DNA from: Planctomycetota bacterium | GTDB taxonomy: Bacteria > Planctomycetota > B15-G4 | Assembly (NCBI GenBank): GCA_003644265.1 | Contig: QNBX01000005.1 | Coordinates: forward strand, 1-64,000 | Direction of reading: 5' to 3' | DNA length: 64,000 bases | Shown here: positions 9,243 through 17,465 of the stretch, piece after piece | Layout of the letters: every line of letters begins with the position of its first letter | How positions within the stretch are numbered: the stretch's first letter is position 1 | Translations under genes and position numbers: made by a program | The notes under the pieces: model-generated | Databases searched by the model: none | The model's input: the letters and a program-made list of their open reading frames with translations, nothing else | What the model was told of the DNA's origin: nothing

Positions 9243-10270
9243 GCTGAGTCTCCGGGGAAGGAATGCAGGTTGCCGTGCCACGAGTGCAGCACGTCCATGT
9301 AGTTGGCTCGGGAGTAGACGTCGGGGTCGGGGCAGCGGGTCACATCCATGCACCCACGCAGCTGCGCGAGGTTGTCGTAGCCCTTCTCCTCCATCCAGGA
9401 CGACAGGCCGTCGAGCAGCGAGCGCACGCTCGCCGGTCCACCGCGCAGCACGGCGCTGACCATCTGCACCACGTGGGCTCCGGCCATGATGGCCTTGGTA
9501 GCACCGGTGCTGTCGTGCACGCCGCCGCTGGCCGCCAGGTCCACGCCGCCCTGGCCGCTCAGCACCGCCAACCAGCGCAGGCGCAGGCGCAGCTCGTCGG
9601 GGCGGCTGGGAGTCAGCGCCCGCGCGGCCTCCAGCTCCTCGGGGTCGATGTCGGGCTCGAACAGGCGGTTGAACAGCACCACGCCCACGGCCCCGGCCTG
9701 CACCAGGCGCAGGGCCAGATTGGGCAGCGAGGTGTGGAACGCCGTGAGTTTGACCGAGACCGGGATGGTCAGGTCGTCAGCCAACTCGCGCACCATCGCC
9801 AGCAGGCGTGCCTCGATCTGATCGGCCGTGACACGGGGGTCGTCGGGCAGGTCGTACACGTTGAGTTCGATGGCGGACGCGCCCACGTCCTGCAGCAGCC
9901 GACCATAGCGCAGCCAGCCGCCGGGCGTGACGCCGTTGAGCGACGCCACCACCGGCACGGGCACAGCCTTCACCAGGGCCTGCACCGCGGCCAGGTGCTC
10001 CTCGGGGCCGAAGCGCAAATCGTCGCGCAGGGGCTGGTAGCTGGTGGCCTCGGCGTCGCAGTCCGCGTGGCTCTCGTAGTGGTACATGACGCCGCCCTCT
10101 TCACGCAGGATGCGCTCCTCGAAGAGCGAGTCGGTCACGAAGGCCGACACGCCGGCGTCGGCCAGGGCGCGGGCCAGCTCGGGGTCGCGGGCCACGGGAC
10201 CGGCGCCACACACCACCGGCGACGACAGCTCCAGTCCCAGCCAGCGGGTGCTCAGGTCGGGGCGGGTCAT
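9239..10270 (-). CDS. Dihydroorotate dehydrogenase-like flavoprotein
   Basis: A 343-residue (beta/alpha)8-barrel protein of the DHOD/PreA superfamily. Landmarks: the N-terminal LGLELSSPVVCGAGP, VVASLNGVTPGGW, ASAIELNVYDLP (equivalent of the DHOD ELNxxCP region but lacking that Cys), IPVSVKLTA, and the C-terminal FMN-phosphate region ASGGVHDSTGATKAIMAGAHVVQMV. It starts with ATGA overlapping the nifJ stop. DHOD-like genes next to nifJ are a known arrangement in anaerobe-type genomes; true pyrimidine synthesis is less likely than an oxidoreductase role using ferredoxin. No Fe-S motif is present. The substrate is unknown. Confidence 0.8.
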   Translation of the reverse strand: MTRPDLSTRWLGLELSSPVVCGAGPVARDPELARALADAGVSAFVTDSLFEERILREEGGVMYHYESHADCDAEATSYQPLRDDLRFGPEEHLAAVQALVKAVPVPVVASLNGVTPGGWLRYGRLLQDVGASAIELNVYDLPDDPRVTADQIEARLLAMVRELADDLTIPVSVKLTAFHTSLPNLALRLVQAGAVGVVLFNRLFEPDIDPEELEAARALTPSRPDELRLRLRWLAVLSGQGGVDLAASGGVHDSTGATKAIMAGAHVVQMVSAVLRGGPASVRSLLDGLSSWMEEKGYDNLAQLRGCMDVTRCPDPDVYSRANYMDVLHSWHGNLHSFPGDSA

Positions 10271-13200
10271 GACGCGGTCTCCGGCTCAGGCTTGACGGGG
10301 CGAGTGGCTGGCGCGGCCGCAGACATGCCGGTGGCCAGCTGCGCCGCCGTGCCCACTTCGGGCACGGTCATGCGCGAGAGCTGCTCGTACAGCGCGTGAC
10401 GCCTGTGCACGTCCTCCTGGGCGCGGCGTTGCAGCCGGGCGTAGCGCTGCGGGTCGAGCCGCTCCACCATGCGGAAGCGGGTCTCGTTGGCCATGAACGC
10501 CTTGACCGGTGTGCGCGGCGCCGGGCTGTCGAGCTGCAGCGGCGGCAGCCCCTTGCGCGCTCGCGCGGGGTCAAAGCGGTACAGCGGCCACACGCCCGAG
10601 CTCACGATCAGGCGCTGCTGCTCCACGTTGTGCGAGAGGTCGTAGCCATGGGCCACGCAGGGGCTGTAGGCGATGATCAGCGACGGCCCGCGGTGGGCCT
10701 CGGCCTCGCGCATGGCGGTCACGGTCTGGTTGGGCTTGGCGCCGAAGGCCACCCGCGCCACGTACACGTGGCCGTAGCTCATGGCCTCGAGCCCCAGGTC
10801 CTTCTTGGCCGTGGACTTGCCGGCCGTGGCGTACTTGGCCGCGGCTCCCAGCGGCGTGGCCTTGGAGGCCTGCCCGCCGGTGTTGCTGTAGACCTCGGTG
10901 TCGAGCACCAGCACGTTCACGTCGCGGTGGCTGGCCAGCACGTGGTCCAGGCCGCCGTAGCCGATGTCGTAGGCCCAGCCGTCGCCGCCGATGAGCCAGA
11001 TGGAGCGCGCCGACAGGTGCTCGGCCAGGCGCTCCAGGCGCCGGGCGTCGTCGCCCTGCATGCCCGCCAGACGCTGACGCAGCTGCTCGATCTGCTGGCG
11101 CCGTTGCTCGAGCTCGGCGCCCTCCGGTTCGCACAGGGACACAGCCAGCTCCAGGCCGATGTCGTCCGCCAGCCGGGTCACCAGCGCGCGCGCCTGCGCC
11201 GCCGCTTGATCCTCGGCCAGGCGCATGCCCAGCCCGAACTCGGCGTTGTCTTCGAACAGCGAGTTGGCCCAGGCCGGGCCGCGGCCGTCCGGGCCCGTGG
11301 TGTAGGGCGTAGTGGGCAGATTGCCTCCAAAGATGGAGGAGCAGCCCGTGGCGTTGGCGATCAGCATGCGCTCGCCGAAGAGCTGCGTGGCCAGCTTGAT
11401 GTAGGGCGTCTCGCCGCAACCGGCGCAGGCCCCACTGAACTCGAACAGCGGACGCCGCAGCTGGCTGGTGCGCGCGTCGGGCACGCCCTCCGGCAGCAAC
11501 CCCGTGAGCCCGTCGAAGAACGCGAAGCGCTCGGCCTCCTTGGCGACATGCTGCGCGTGGGGCTGCATGTCGATGGCCTTGTGGCGCGGATTGCTGCGGT
11601 CCTTGGCGGGGCAGACGTTGACGCACAGCGAGCAGCCGGTGCAGTCCTCGGGCGCCACCTGCACGCTGAAGCTGGCCTGCTCCAGGCCACCGATGCGACA
11701 GGCAGTGGTCGGGAAGTCCGCGGGGGCGTCGGCCAGCGCCGCCGGCTCGTAGGCCAGGGTGCGGATGGCGGCGTGGGGGCAGACCAGCGCGCACTGGTTG
11801 CACTGCACACACACCTCGGCATCCCAGATCGGGATCGACGCGGCGATGTTGCGCTTCTCGAAGCGGCTGGTGCCCGTGGGCCAGGTGCCGTCGGGCGCGA
11901 AGGCCGACACGGGCAGCTCGTCGCCGCGGCCCGCCAGCATGAGCCCGGTCACGGCCTGCACGAAGTCGGGCGCGTTGCTGGGCACGGCCGGGGGGCGATG
12001 GCGTGGCGAGTCGGCGCTCGCGGGCAGCGTCACCCGCTCCAGCCCCGCGCGGGCGGCGTCCACCGCGGCGTGGTTGCGCGCCACGATCAGCTCGCCACGC
12101 TTGCCGTAGCTCTTGGTGATGGCGTCCTTGATGGCCTTCAGCGCTTCCTCCACCGGCACCAGCTCGGCCAGGGCAAAGAAGCAGGTCTGCATGACGGTGT
12201 TGATGCGCCCGCCCAGGCCCTGCTCGCTCGCGACCATGTCGGCGTCCACCACCCACAGCACCAGCCGCCGGTCGAGGATCTCCTGCTGGGCCTCCTGCGG
12301 CAGGTGCGACCACAGCTCGTCGGCGGCATAGGGCGCGTTGAGCAGCAGCGTGGCGCCGTCGGCCGCGCGCGCCAGCACATCGTGCCGGTCGAGGAAGGCG
12401 AGCTGATGCACGCCCACGAAGTCCGCCAGGGCCACCAGGTACGGCGCGCGGATGGGCTGTTTTCCGAAGCGCAGGTGGCTCACGGTCATGGCCCCCGCCT
12501 TCTTGCTGTCGTAGACGAAGTAGCCCTGCACCGACAGGTCCGTGAGCTCGCCCAGGATCTTGATGGAGTTCTTGTTGGCGCCCACGGTGCCGTCCGAGCC
12601 CAGGCCGAAGAACACGGCGCCGCGCGTGCCCGCGGGCAGCACGTCGAGCGAGGGCTCGTAGTCGATGGAGCTGCCCGAGACGTCGTCGACGATGCCCACG
12701 GTGGCGTGGCGCCGGGGCGCCTCGCGGCAGAGCTCGTCGAACAGACCGGCCACCATGCCGGGCGTGAACTCCTTGCTGCCCAGGCCGTAGCGCGCACCGT
12801 ACACGTCGGGGCGCCCGGCGCTAGGCAGAGCCGCCGCGTCGGCTTCGGAGAGCGCGCAGACCACGTCCTGATAGAGGGGCTCGCCCGCCGCGCCGGGCTC
12901 CTTGGTGCGGTCCAGCACCGTGATCTGCCGCGTGCTGGCCGGCAACGCCGCCACCAGATCCTGCATGGGGAAGGGCCGGAACAGGCGCAGCGTGATCACG
13001 CCCACCTTGCGACCCTGCTCGGCCAGGCGCCGCGCGGTCTCGGAGGCCGTCACCGCGCCCGAGCCCATGGCCACCAGCACCTGCTCTGCCTGGGAGTGTC
13101 CGGCGTAGCTCACCAGCTCGTGCCGGCGCCCGGTGCGCTCGGCCAGGGTGTCGAGCGCCTCGCGCAGGTGGCCGCTGAGCGCCGCGTGGTATGGCGCGCC

Positions 13201-13896
13201 GGCCTCACGCGCCTGGAAGAACACGTCGGGGTTCTGGGCCGTGCCGCGCAGCACCGGCCGCTCGGGCGTGAGCCCGCGCTCGCGGTGCTGCTGCACCAGG
13301 CGCTCGTCCACCAGGGCGCGCAGGTCGTCGTCCGACAGCAGCTCGATGCGCTGCAGCTCGAGGCTGGTGCGGAAGCCGTCGAACACGTGCAGGATCGGCA
13401 CGCGCGCGGCCAGGGTCGCGGCGTGGGCCACGGCCGCCAGATCGTGGGCCTCCTGCACGTCGGTGGACACCAGCTGCGCGAAGCCGCTGGAGCGCACGGC
13501 CATCACGTCGCTGTGGTCGCCGAAGATCGACAGGGCGTGGGTGGCCACCGCGCGCGCCGCCACGTGCAGGCAGCAGGGCAGCAGCTCGCCGGCGATCTTG
13601 AGCATGTTGGGCAGCATCAGCAGCAGCCCCTGACTGGCAGTGAAGCTGGTGGTGAGCGCGCCGGCGGTGAGGCTGCCGTGCACCGCGCCCGCCGCGCCGC
13701 CCTCCGACTGCATCTCCACCACCTCGGGCACGGAGCCCCAGATGTTGGTGCGCCCGGCGGCGGCCCACATGTCGGCAAACTCGCCCATGGGAGAGCTGGG
13801 CGTGATGGGGTAGATGGCCACCACCTCGCTCAGCCGGAAGGCCACCGAAGCCGCCGCCTCGTTGCCGTCCAGCACCTTGACCTTGCGCGCTGTCAT
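10267..13896 (-). CDS. nifJ: Pyruvate:ferredoxin (flavodoxin) oxidoreductase
   Basis: A cytoplasmic enzyme oxidising pyruvate with CoA to acetyl-CoA and CO2 and reducing ferredoxin or flavodoxin. At about 1209 residues it has the full single-chain PFOR length. Visible in order: N-terminal pyruvate-binding region (DGNEAAASVAFRLSEV, YPITPSSPMGE), domain II (YGLGSKEFTPGM), two 4Fe-4S motifs (CVQCNQCALVCP near residue 695; CTGCSLCVNVCP near 752), the CAGCGETPY proximal-cluster region, and the TPP motif GGDGWAYDIG followed by DTEVYSNTGGQ. The ATG at 13896 has GGAG 6 nt upstream and matches the family N-terminus; starts at 13968 (ATG) or 13989 (GTG) remain possible. The stop overlaps the next gene. 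Confidence 0.95.
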   Translation of the reverse strand: MTARKVKVLDGNEAAASVAFRLSEVVAIYPITPSSPMGEFADMWAAAGRTNIWGSVPEVVEMQSEGGAAGAVHGSLTAGALTTSFTASQGLLLMLPNMLKIAGELLPCCLHVAARAVATHALSIFGDHSDVMAVRSSGFAQLVSTDVQEAHDLAAVAHAATLAARVPILHVFDGFRTSLELQRIELLSDDDLRALVDERLVQQHRERGLTPERPVLRGTAQNPDVFFQAREAGAPYHAALSGHLREALDTLAERTGRRHELVSYAGHSQAEQVLVAMGSGAVTASETARRLAEQGRKVGVITLRLFRPFPMQDLVAALPASTRQITVLDRTKEPGAAGEPLYQDVVCALSEADAAALPSAGRPDVYGARYGLGSKEFTPGMVAGLFDELCREAPRRHATVGIVDDVSGSSIDYEPSLDVLPAGTRGAVFFGLGSDGTVGANKNSIKILGELTDLSVQGYFVYDSKKAGAMTVSHLRFGKQPIRAPYLVALADFVGVHQLAFLDRHDVLARAADGATLLLNAPYAADELWSHLPQEAQQEILDRRLVLWVVDADMVASEQGLGGRINTVMQTCFFALAELVPVEEALKAIKDAITKSYGKRGELIVARNHAAVDAARAGLERVTLPASADSPRHRPPAVPSNAPDFVQAVTGLMLAGRGDELPVSAFAPDGTWPTGTSRFEKRNIAASIPIWDAEVCVQCNQCALVCPHAAIRTLAYEPAALADAPADFPTTACRIGGLEQASFSVQVAPEDCTGCSLCVNVCPAKDRSNPRHKAIDMQPHAQHVAKEAERFAFFDGLTGLLPEGVPDARTSQLRRPLFEFSGACAGCGETPYIKLATQLFGERMLIANATGCSSIFGGNLPTTPYTTGPDGRGPAWANSLFEDNAEFGLGMRLAEDQAAAQARALVTRLADDIGLELAVSLCEPEGAELEQRRQQIEQLRQRLAGMQGDDARRLERLAEHLSARSIWLIGGDGWAYDIGYGGLDHVLASHRDVNVLVLDTEVYSNTGGQASKATPLGAAAKYATAGKSTAKKDLGLEAMSYGHVYVARVAFGAKPNQTVTAMREAEAHRGPSLIIAYSPCVAHGYDLSHNVEQQRLIVSSGVWPLYRFDPARARKGLPPLQLDSPAPRTPVKAFMANETRFRMVERLDPQRYARLQRRAQEDVHRRHALYEQLSRMTVPEVGTAAQLATGMSAAAPATRPVKPEPETAS

Positions 13897-14214
13897 GGAC
13901 ATCTCCAGGGCTCGGGTGCCCGTCACCAGGGCCGCGAGCGGCTCGTTCTCGTGAGTCGAGTGATCCATCAGAATATCAACTCTCCCCACGCTCCGCTCTG
14001 AGGCTAGCAGTCGGCGGCCGTACGGATCCGCTGTGGCAGAGGTTCTCTTGCTGACAGGGTCGCTCCACGCTGTCGGCGAGCTACACCAGTGCCCATGCGA
14101 ACCCTCGTCCTGTTGACCTCCGCGGCCCTGCCACCGGCGCGGCCCACCACGAGCTGCGCGCGGCCTTCAGCGCCCTGATCGAAAAGCTGCTGGCCGAGGA
14201 GAGCTGAGGCACCC
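13897..14214. other. Gene-poor stretch upstream of nifJ
   Basis: This 318-base stretch holds the nifJ leader and upstream region, including a possible -10 hexamer TAGCCT (minus strand) in the region about 14000-14020, and a decayed gene remnant at 14095-14207 on the plus strand. I see no RNA gene, repeat or strong hairpin in it. Confidence 0.5.
14095..14207 (+). pseudogene. Possible gene remnant (signal-like start plus out-of-frame C-terminal end)
   Basis: An ATG at 14095 opens a short frame beginning MRTLVLLTSAALPPA, which looks like the start of a signal peptide or flavodoxin-type strand but ends after 27 codons. In a different frame the same stretch ends AHHELRAAFSALIEKLLAEES and TGA at 14205-14207, a helical sequence resembling a natural protein C-terminus. 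The combination suggests an internally deleted and frameshifted gene. The parental family cannot be named. Support is weak, as high-GC DNA gives such frames by chance. Confidence 0.25.
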
Positions 14215-14493
14215 TCAGGCGTCGACCAGGTGCACCACGCGCTCGATCGAGTCGCCCGGCACCAGCAGCTGGGCGTGGTCGTTGGGCACGCCGAACTTCT
14301 TGGTGCGCGCGACCCAGTCGTCGCGGCTCTCGTCGCCGACGCCCTGCTCGTGGCGGCAGCAGTTCAGTATGCGCACCTGCTCACCGACGCGCGCGTCCCA
14401 GCGACCGATGACCGTTTGCGAGCCTGAGGTGTAGAGCACGACCGTGAGGCCGTGATAGTCGTCGTGCCCGGGATGAAAGACGTGTCCGCTCAT
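14215..14493 (-). CDS. Small conserved-looking hypothetical protein (92 aa)
   Basis: Begins MSGHVFHPGHDDYHGLTVVLYT at the ATG 14493 and ends VVHLVDA. Composition is compact and protein-like (beta-rich, with ILNCCRHEQG and WVARTKKFGVPNDH segments). I do not recognise the family. It is in frame with the truncated nitrilase upstream, but TACACT lies 6 nt before its ATG, the spacing seen at other genes in this window. I therefore infer an independent gene whose promoter region became fused to the nitrilase by deletion. A genuine fusion domain is the alternative. Confidence 0.5.
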   Translation of the reverse strand: MSGHVFHPGHDDYHGLTVVLYTSGSQTVIGRWDARVGEQVRILNCCRHEQGVGDESRDDWVARTKKFGVPNDHAQLLVPGDSIERVVHLVDA

Positions 14494-15135
14494 GCGCCGA
14501 GTGTAGCGACGGCGTGCGCGCGAGGCGAGGCGTCTTGGCGCGACGTCCTGGAAGGCCGCCACCCGCAGCTCGGCTTCATAGAGCCCGTCGGGCCACTCGT
14601 CTACAGCGCCGGCCTGCGGCACCAGCACCAGCTCGGCGCCGGCCAGGGCCAGGGCGCGCATGGCCTCGGGGAAGTGCCGGTCGTAGCAGATGGCCACGCC
14701 GAGCTTGCCGTGCGCCGTCTCGAACACCGGCAGGCCGCGATCGCCGGGGGTGTAGTAGCCGCGCTCATGGAAGCAGGCGTAGTCGGGTACGTGCAGCATG
14801 CGCGTCTTGCCCAGCAGCGAACCGTCGGCGTCGATCACGGGCGAGGTGTCGAAGGTGGCGTCGCCGTCGCGCTCGAACAGGTTGGGGATCACCACCACGC
14901 CGTGACGCCGCGCGAGCTGGCACAAGGCGTCGCTGGTGGGGCCGGGGATGGGCTCGGCCCACGCGGACACGTCAGCGGGAGCCGGCTCAGCCGGGTGAAA
15001 GGGCTCGAAAGCCAGCTCCGCAAAACACAGCACCTGGGCGCCGTCGCGGATGGCCGCGGTCGCTGCCGCCAGACCCCGGGCCAGGTTCTCGGCGCGGTCA
15101 CGCGTGGCGTGCTGTTGGATCAGGGCCAGCTTCAT
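14215..15135 (-). CDS. Carbon-nitrogen hydrolase (nitrilase superfamily), C-terminally truncated and read through into a downstream gene
   Basis: The ATG at 15135 begins MKLALIQQHA, as in N-carbamoylputrescine amidase-type enzymes. The catalytic triad is visible: Glu in CFAELAFEPF, Lys in GKTRMLHVPD and Cys in AICYDRHFPE. Homology stops after VAAFQ at about residue 205: the NGYF...NRVG strand and all that normally follows (roughly 90 residues) are missing, replaced by Arg-rich intergenic-looking sequence that reads in frame into the small gene at 14493. The 306-residue product thus has about normal length by accident. It is probably inactive or misfolded. The missing end was probably lost by deletion. 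Confidence 0.6.
   Translation of the reverse strand: MKLALIQQHATRDRAENLARGLAAATAAIRDGAQVLCFAELAFEPFHPAEPAPADVSAWAEPIPGPTSDALCQLARRHGVVVIPNLFERDGDATFDTSPVIDADGSLLGKTRMLHVPDYACFHERGYYTPGDRGLPVFETAHGKLGVAICYDRHFPEAMRALALAGAELVLVPQAGAVDEWPDGLYEAELRVAAFQDVAPRRLASRARRRYTRRMSGHVFHPGHDDYHGLTVVLYTSGSQTVIGRWDARVGEQVRILNCCRHEQGVGDESRDDWVARTKKFGVPNDHAQLLVPGDSIERVVHLVDA
14500..14505 (-). promoter_or_regulatory. Candidate -10 hexamer 6 nt before the ATG at 14493
   Basis: TACACT on the minus strand, with a 6-nt gap to the start codon and no Shine-Dalgarno. It fits the leaderless pattern seen repeatedly in this window. Confidence 0.4.
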
Positions 15136-15232
15136 GCGTCTCGCTCCGGTCGCGCCGGCGCGAGCCCTGACGGTGCGCACCAAGCCCCCCCGCTCGAGGC
15201 CGCGTGACCGGCGCGAGTGCGGGCGCGCAGCC

Positions 15233-15730
15233 TCACTTCGCGTTGAGCATCCAGGCCGAGAACGACGCCAGGAAGTCGCGAAAGCCGTCGAGATGTTCGG
15301 CCGGGAAACCGTAGCTGCGCTCAGCCTGACTCAGCACGCGATCGAAGCACGCCAGCCAGACGGCGCGCGCCTCGTCGTCGATCTCGAAGGGCTCGTGCCG
15401 CTGACGCATCTGCGGCTTGCCGTAACGCTGCGAGTAGAGCGCGGGACCGCCGAGCAGCTGCACGAAGAAGGCCCCGGACTTGCGCGACGAGGCGCGCATA
15501 TCGTCCGGGAACAGCGCCCGGATGCTGCTGGCCTCGAGCAGCGCGTAGACATCCTCGAGCATGGAGAAGACGCCCTGCTCCCCCATGGCGACGAGGATCT
15601 CTGGCGACGGCGGCATGCCCGCGGGCGGCGCGCCGACGGGGATGTGGATCGGGCGCTGCCGCGGGCGGGGACCCGCACCGGAGCCTGCGTCGGGGCGAGG
15701 CGTGGAGCCAGCTGTGGGGCGATCAGTCAT
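15233..15730 (-). CDS. Truncated haemoglobin (group II/YjbI-like globin)
   Basis: A 165-residue cytoplasmic haem protein, expected to bind O2 or NO or to act in redox protection. A Pro-rich N-terminal extension of about 35 residues precedes the globin core: FSMLEDVYALLEAS, IRALFPDDM, FFVQLLGGPALYSQRYGKPQMRQRH (the His here is the expected proximal F8 ligand), then the WLACFDRVL helix. The core length matches truncated globins; the extension is not typical. The start is the ATG at 15730, with TATGAT 6 nt upstream and no Shine-Dalgarno, suggesting a leaderless message. Its 5' end is divergent from the small gene at 15967. Confidence 0.85.
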   Translation of the reverse strand: MTDRPTAGSTPRPDAGSGAGPRPRQRPIHIPVGAPPAGMPPSPEILVAMGEQGVFSMLEDVYALLEASSIRALFPDDMRASSRKSGAFFVQLLGGPALYSQRYGKPQMRQRHEPFEIDDEARAVWLACFDRVLSQAERSYGFPAEHLDGFRDFLASFSAWMLNAK

Positions 15731-15736
15731 ACCCGG

Positions 15737-15742
15737 ATCATA
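15737..15742 (-). promoter_or_regulatory. Candidate -10 hexamer 6 nt before the globin ATG
   Basis: TATGAT on the minus strand, close to the TATAAT consensus, separated from the ATG at 15730 by 6 nt. Transcription would start at the start codon. No clear -35 is visible. Confidence 0.5.
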
Positions 15743-15966
15743 GCGATGCGTGCGGCCGGAGCGAGCCGCCTGCCCAGAGCCCGTCACGCCCGCCGCCTGC
15801 CCACGCGCCCGGAACGCCGCCCCGCGCCAACCACCACACCCGCCCTCGCGCTCGAACCGCCGGACGAACGCCGCGCGGGGATTGAGAGCCGCGTGCGTGG
15901 GGCTCCCGCGCTACCATCGCCGCGCGCGCACGCCGCGTGTCGGATCGACATCAGGGAGCGCAGGCC

Positions 15967-16212
15967 ATGAGCAACAGCGAGGACGACTTCCGGCAGCGGC
16001 TCGAGGCCGCCATGCCCATCGACGACATCGTGGCCTGGCTGCTGCAGCAGTATCCGGCGGCCAGCGAGCCCGAGATCATGGGACTGCTGCAGCGCGTCTA
16101 CGGGCGCGGCTACAAGATCTCGCCGGCCGCGCGCGAGCAGCGCAACTACAGCGTGGGCGGCCAGGACTGGAGCGCCTTCCCCCAGCGCGTCGAGGCGACC
16201 AAGCCGGCCTGA
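15967..16212 (+). CDS. Small hypothetical protein (81 aa)
   Basis: Begins MSNSEDDFRQRLEAAMPIDDIVAWL and continues with a helical region (SEPEIMGLLQRVYGRGYKISPA), ending EATKPA. No family is recognised and no signal or membrane segment is seen. A good Shine-Dalgarno (GGGAG, 8 nt before the ATG) supports translation. A TACCAT hexamer about 55 nt upstream may be the promoter. It is followed by a 12-bp tandem repeat and then the convergent tsaD operon end. Confidence 0.65.
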   Translation: MSNSEDDFRQRLEAAMPIDDIVAWLLQQYPAASEPEIMGLLQRVYGRGYKISPAAREQRNYSVGGQDWSAFPQRVEATKPA

Positions 16213-16231
16213 CGCTGTGCTCGCGCGCAGC

Positions 16232-16298
16232 GAGCGGGTGTGCAAGCGGGTGTGCAAGCGGGTGTGCAAGCGGGTGTGCGAGCGGGTGTGCGAGCGAG
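16232..16298. repeat. Short tandem repeat, 12-bp unit
   Basis: About five copies of a GCGGGTGTGCAA-type 12-bp unit, with the last copies reading GCGGGTGTGCGA. It sits between the convergent ends of the 81-aa gene (stop 16212) and tsaD (stop 16335). There are no spacers, so it is a minisatellite rather than CRISPR. Confidence 0.85.
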
Positions 16299-16334
16299 AC
16301 GATCCCCGCGCACGGCAGCCGTCAGCCGCTGCAG

Positions 16335-17465
16335 CTAGTCGGCGCGCGGCGCGGCGTCGACCTCCAGGCCGGCCACGGCGCCCTGCTCAAACAGGTGCTG
16401 GCCCAGTCCCGCGATCATCATGGCGTTGTCTGTGGTGAGGCGCATGCTCGGCAGGTAGAGCGGCAAGCGCTCCTCGGCGGCCAGGGCGGTCACGCGCGCG
16501 CGCAGGGCCGAGTTGGCCGCCACGCCACCGCTCACCACCAGGGCCTGGGCCTCGATCTGTCGCGCCGCCTCCAGCAGGCGCGCGCCCAGCACATCCACGA
16601 CGGCGGCCTGGAACGACGCGGCCACGTCCGCGGGCCGCACGCCCGGCAGCAGCGGCGCCTTGCGAGCGGCGTTGGGTCCGCGCGTGCCGTAGAGCACCGC
16701 CGTCTTGAGGCCGCTGAACGAGAAGTCGAGCCCACCCGGTCGGCTGCGCGGGAAGGCAAACGCCGTGGCGTCGCCCTGCTGCGCCAGGCGGTCGATGACC
16801 GGCCCGCCCGGGTAGCCCAGCTTCAGCAGCGCAGAGACCTTGTCGTAGGCCTCGCCCGCGGCGTCGTCGATGGTGGCGCCCAGCAACTCGTGCTGCGTCG
16901 GAGAGCGACTCGCGTAGAGCGACGTGTGCCCGCCCGACACCACCAGCGAGGCGATGGGCCGGCCCGGGTCGACCCAGGCCGCGGCGCCCAGGGGCAGCGG
17001 CACTCCCGTCGGCGGCCCCACGGGCGACTCCGCCGACGGATCCTCCAGCTCCCCGGCCGGCGTCTCTTCCGATGACCCCGACGAGCGCCCCACCGGCTCC
17101 ATCAGCGCGGCCCAGATGTGCGCGTGCACGTGGTTCACGGGCACCAGCGGCAGGCCCGTCACCAGCGACAGCCCCTTGGCCACGTGCAGCCCCACCAGCA
17201 GGCAGCCCACCAGCCCCGGCGTGGTGGTCACGGCCAGGGCGTCGACGTCACTCAGCGTGACGCCGGCCTCGGCCAGAGCGTCCTCCAGCAGCGGGAAGAT
17301 CGCCTCCAGGTGACTGCGACTGGCCACCTCGGGGATCACGCCGCCGAAGCGCGCGTGCAAGTCGATCTGGCTGGCGAGGGCGTGGCCGCGCACCACCAGC
17401 CCGTCCTGCACCAGGGCCACCGCGGTCTCGTCGCAGGACGACTCGATGCCCAGCACGAGCGTCAC
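16335..17465 (-). CDS. tsaD: tRNA N6-adenosine threonylcarbamoyltransferase TsaD
   Basis: Transfers the threonylcarbamoyl group to A37 of ANN-decoding tRNAs (t6A) together with TsaB and TsaE. 376 residues. Begins MTLVLGIESSCDETAVAL; metal-binding NHVHAH gives H112 and H116; LVVSGGHTSLY follows. Further family landmarks are DDAAGEAYDKV, FDFSFSGLKTAV-type LDFSFSGLKT, and VVSGGVAANSALR near the C-terminus. Between HVHAH and SGGHT there is an insertion of about 45 residues (about 122-168), rich in Ser, Glu, Pro and Gly, absent from typical TsaD. GTG at 17465 overlaps the upstream stop (GTGA), so it is coupled to the pseudouridine synthase gene; two tRNA/rRNA modification genes thus share an operon. 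Confidence 0.95.
   Translation of the reverse strand: MTLVLGIESSCDETAVALVQDGLVVRGHALASQIDLHARFGGVIPEVASRSHLEAIFPLLEDALAEAGVTLSDVDALAVTTTPGLVGCLLVGLHVAKGLSLVTGLPLVPVNHVHAHIWAALMEPVGRSSGSSEETPAGELEDPSAESPVGPPTGVPLPLGAAAWVDPGRPIASLVVSGGHTSLYASRSPTQHELLGATIDDAAGEAYDKVSALLKLGYPGGPVIDRLAQQGDATAFAFPRSRPGGLDFSFSGLKTAVLYGTRGPNAARKAPLLPGVRPADVAASFQAAVVDVLGARLLEAARQIEAQALVVSGGVAANSALRARVTALAAEERLPLYLPSMRLTTDNAMMIAGLGQHLFEQGAVAGLEVDAAPRAD

Noticed and set aside
10396..14001. Very long open frame on the plus strand opposite nifJ
   Set aside because: It is rich in His, Gln, Arg and Gly with no domain; such frames mirror the codon bias of the real gene on the other strand. Several others (for example 565-2415, 3097-5430, 44460-47111 on the plus strand) were discarded for the same reason.
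16232..16298. CRISPR-like or attachment-site repeat
   Set aside because: Contiguous 12-bp units without spacers, no integrase nearby.
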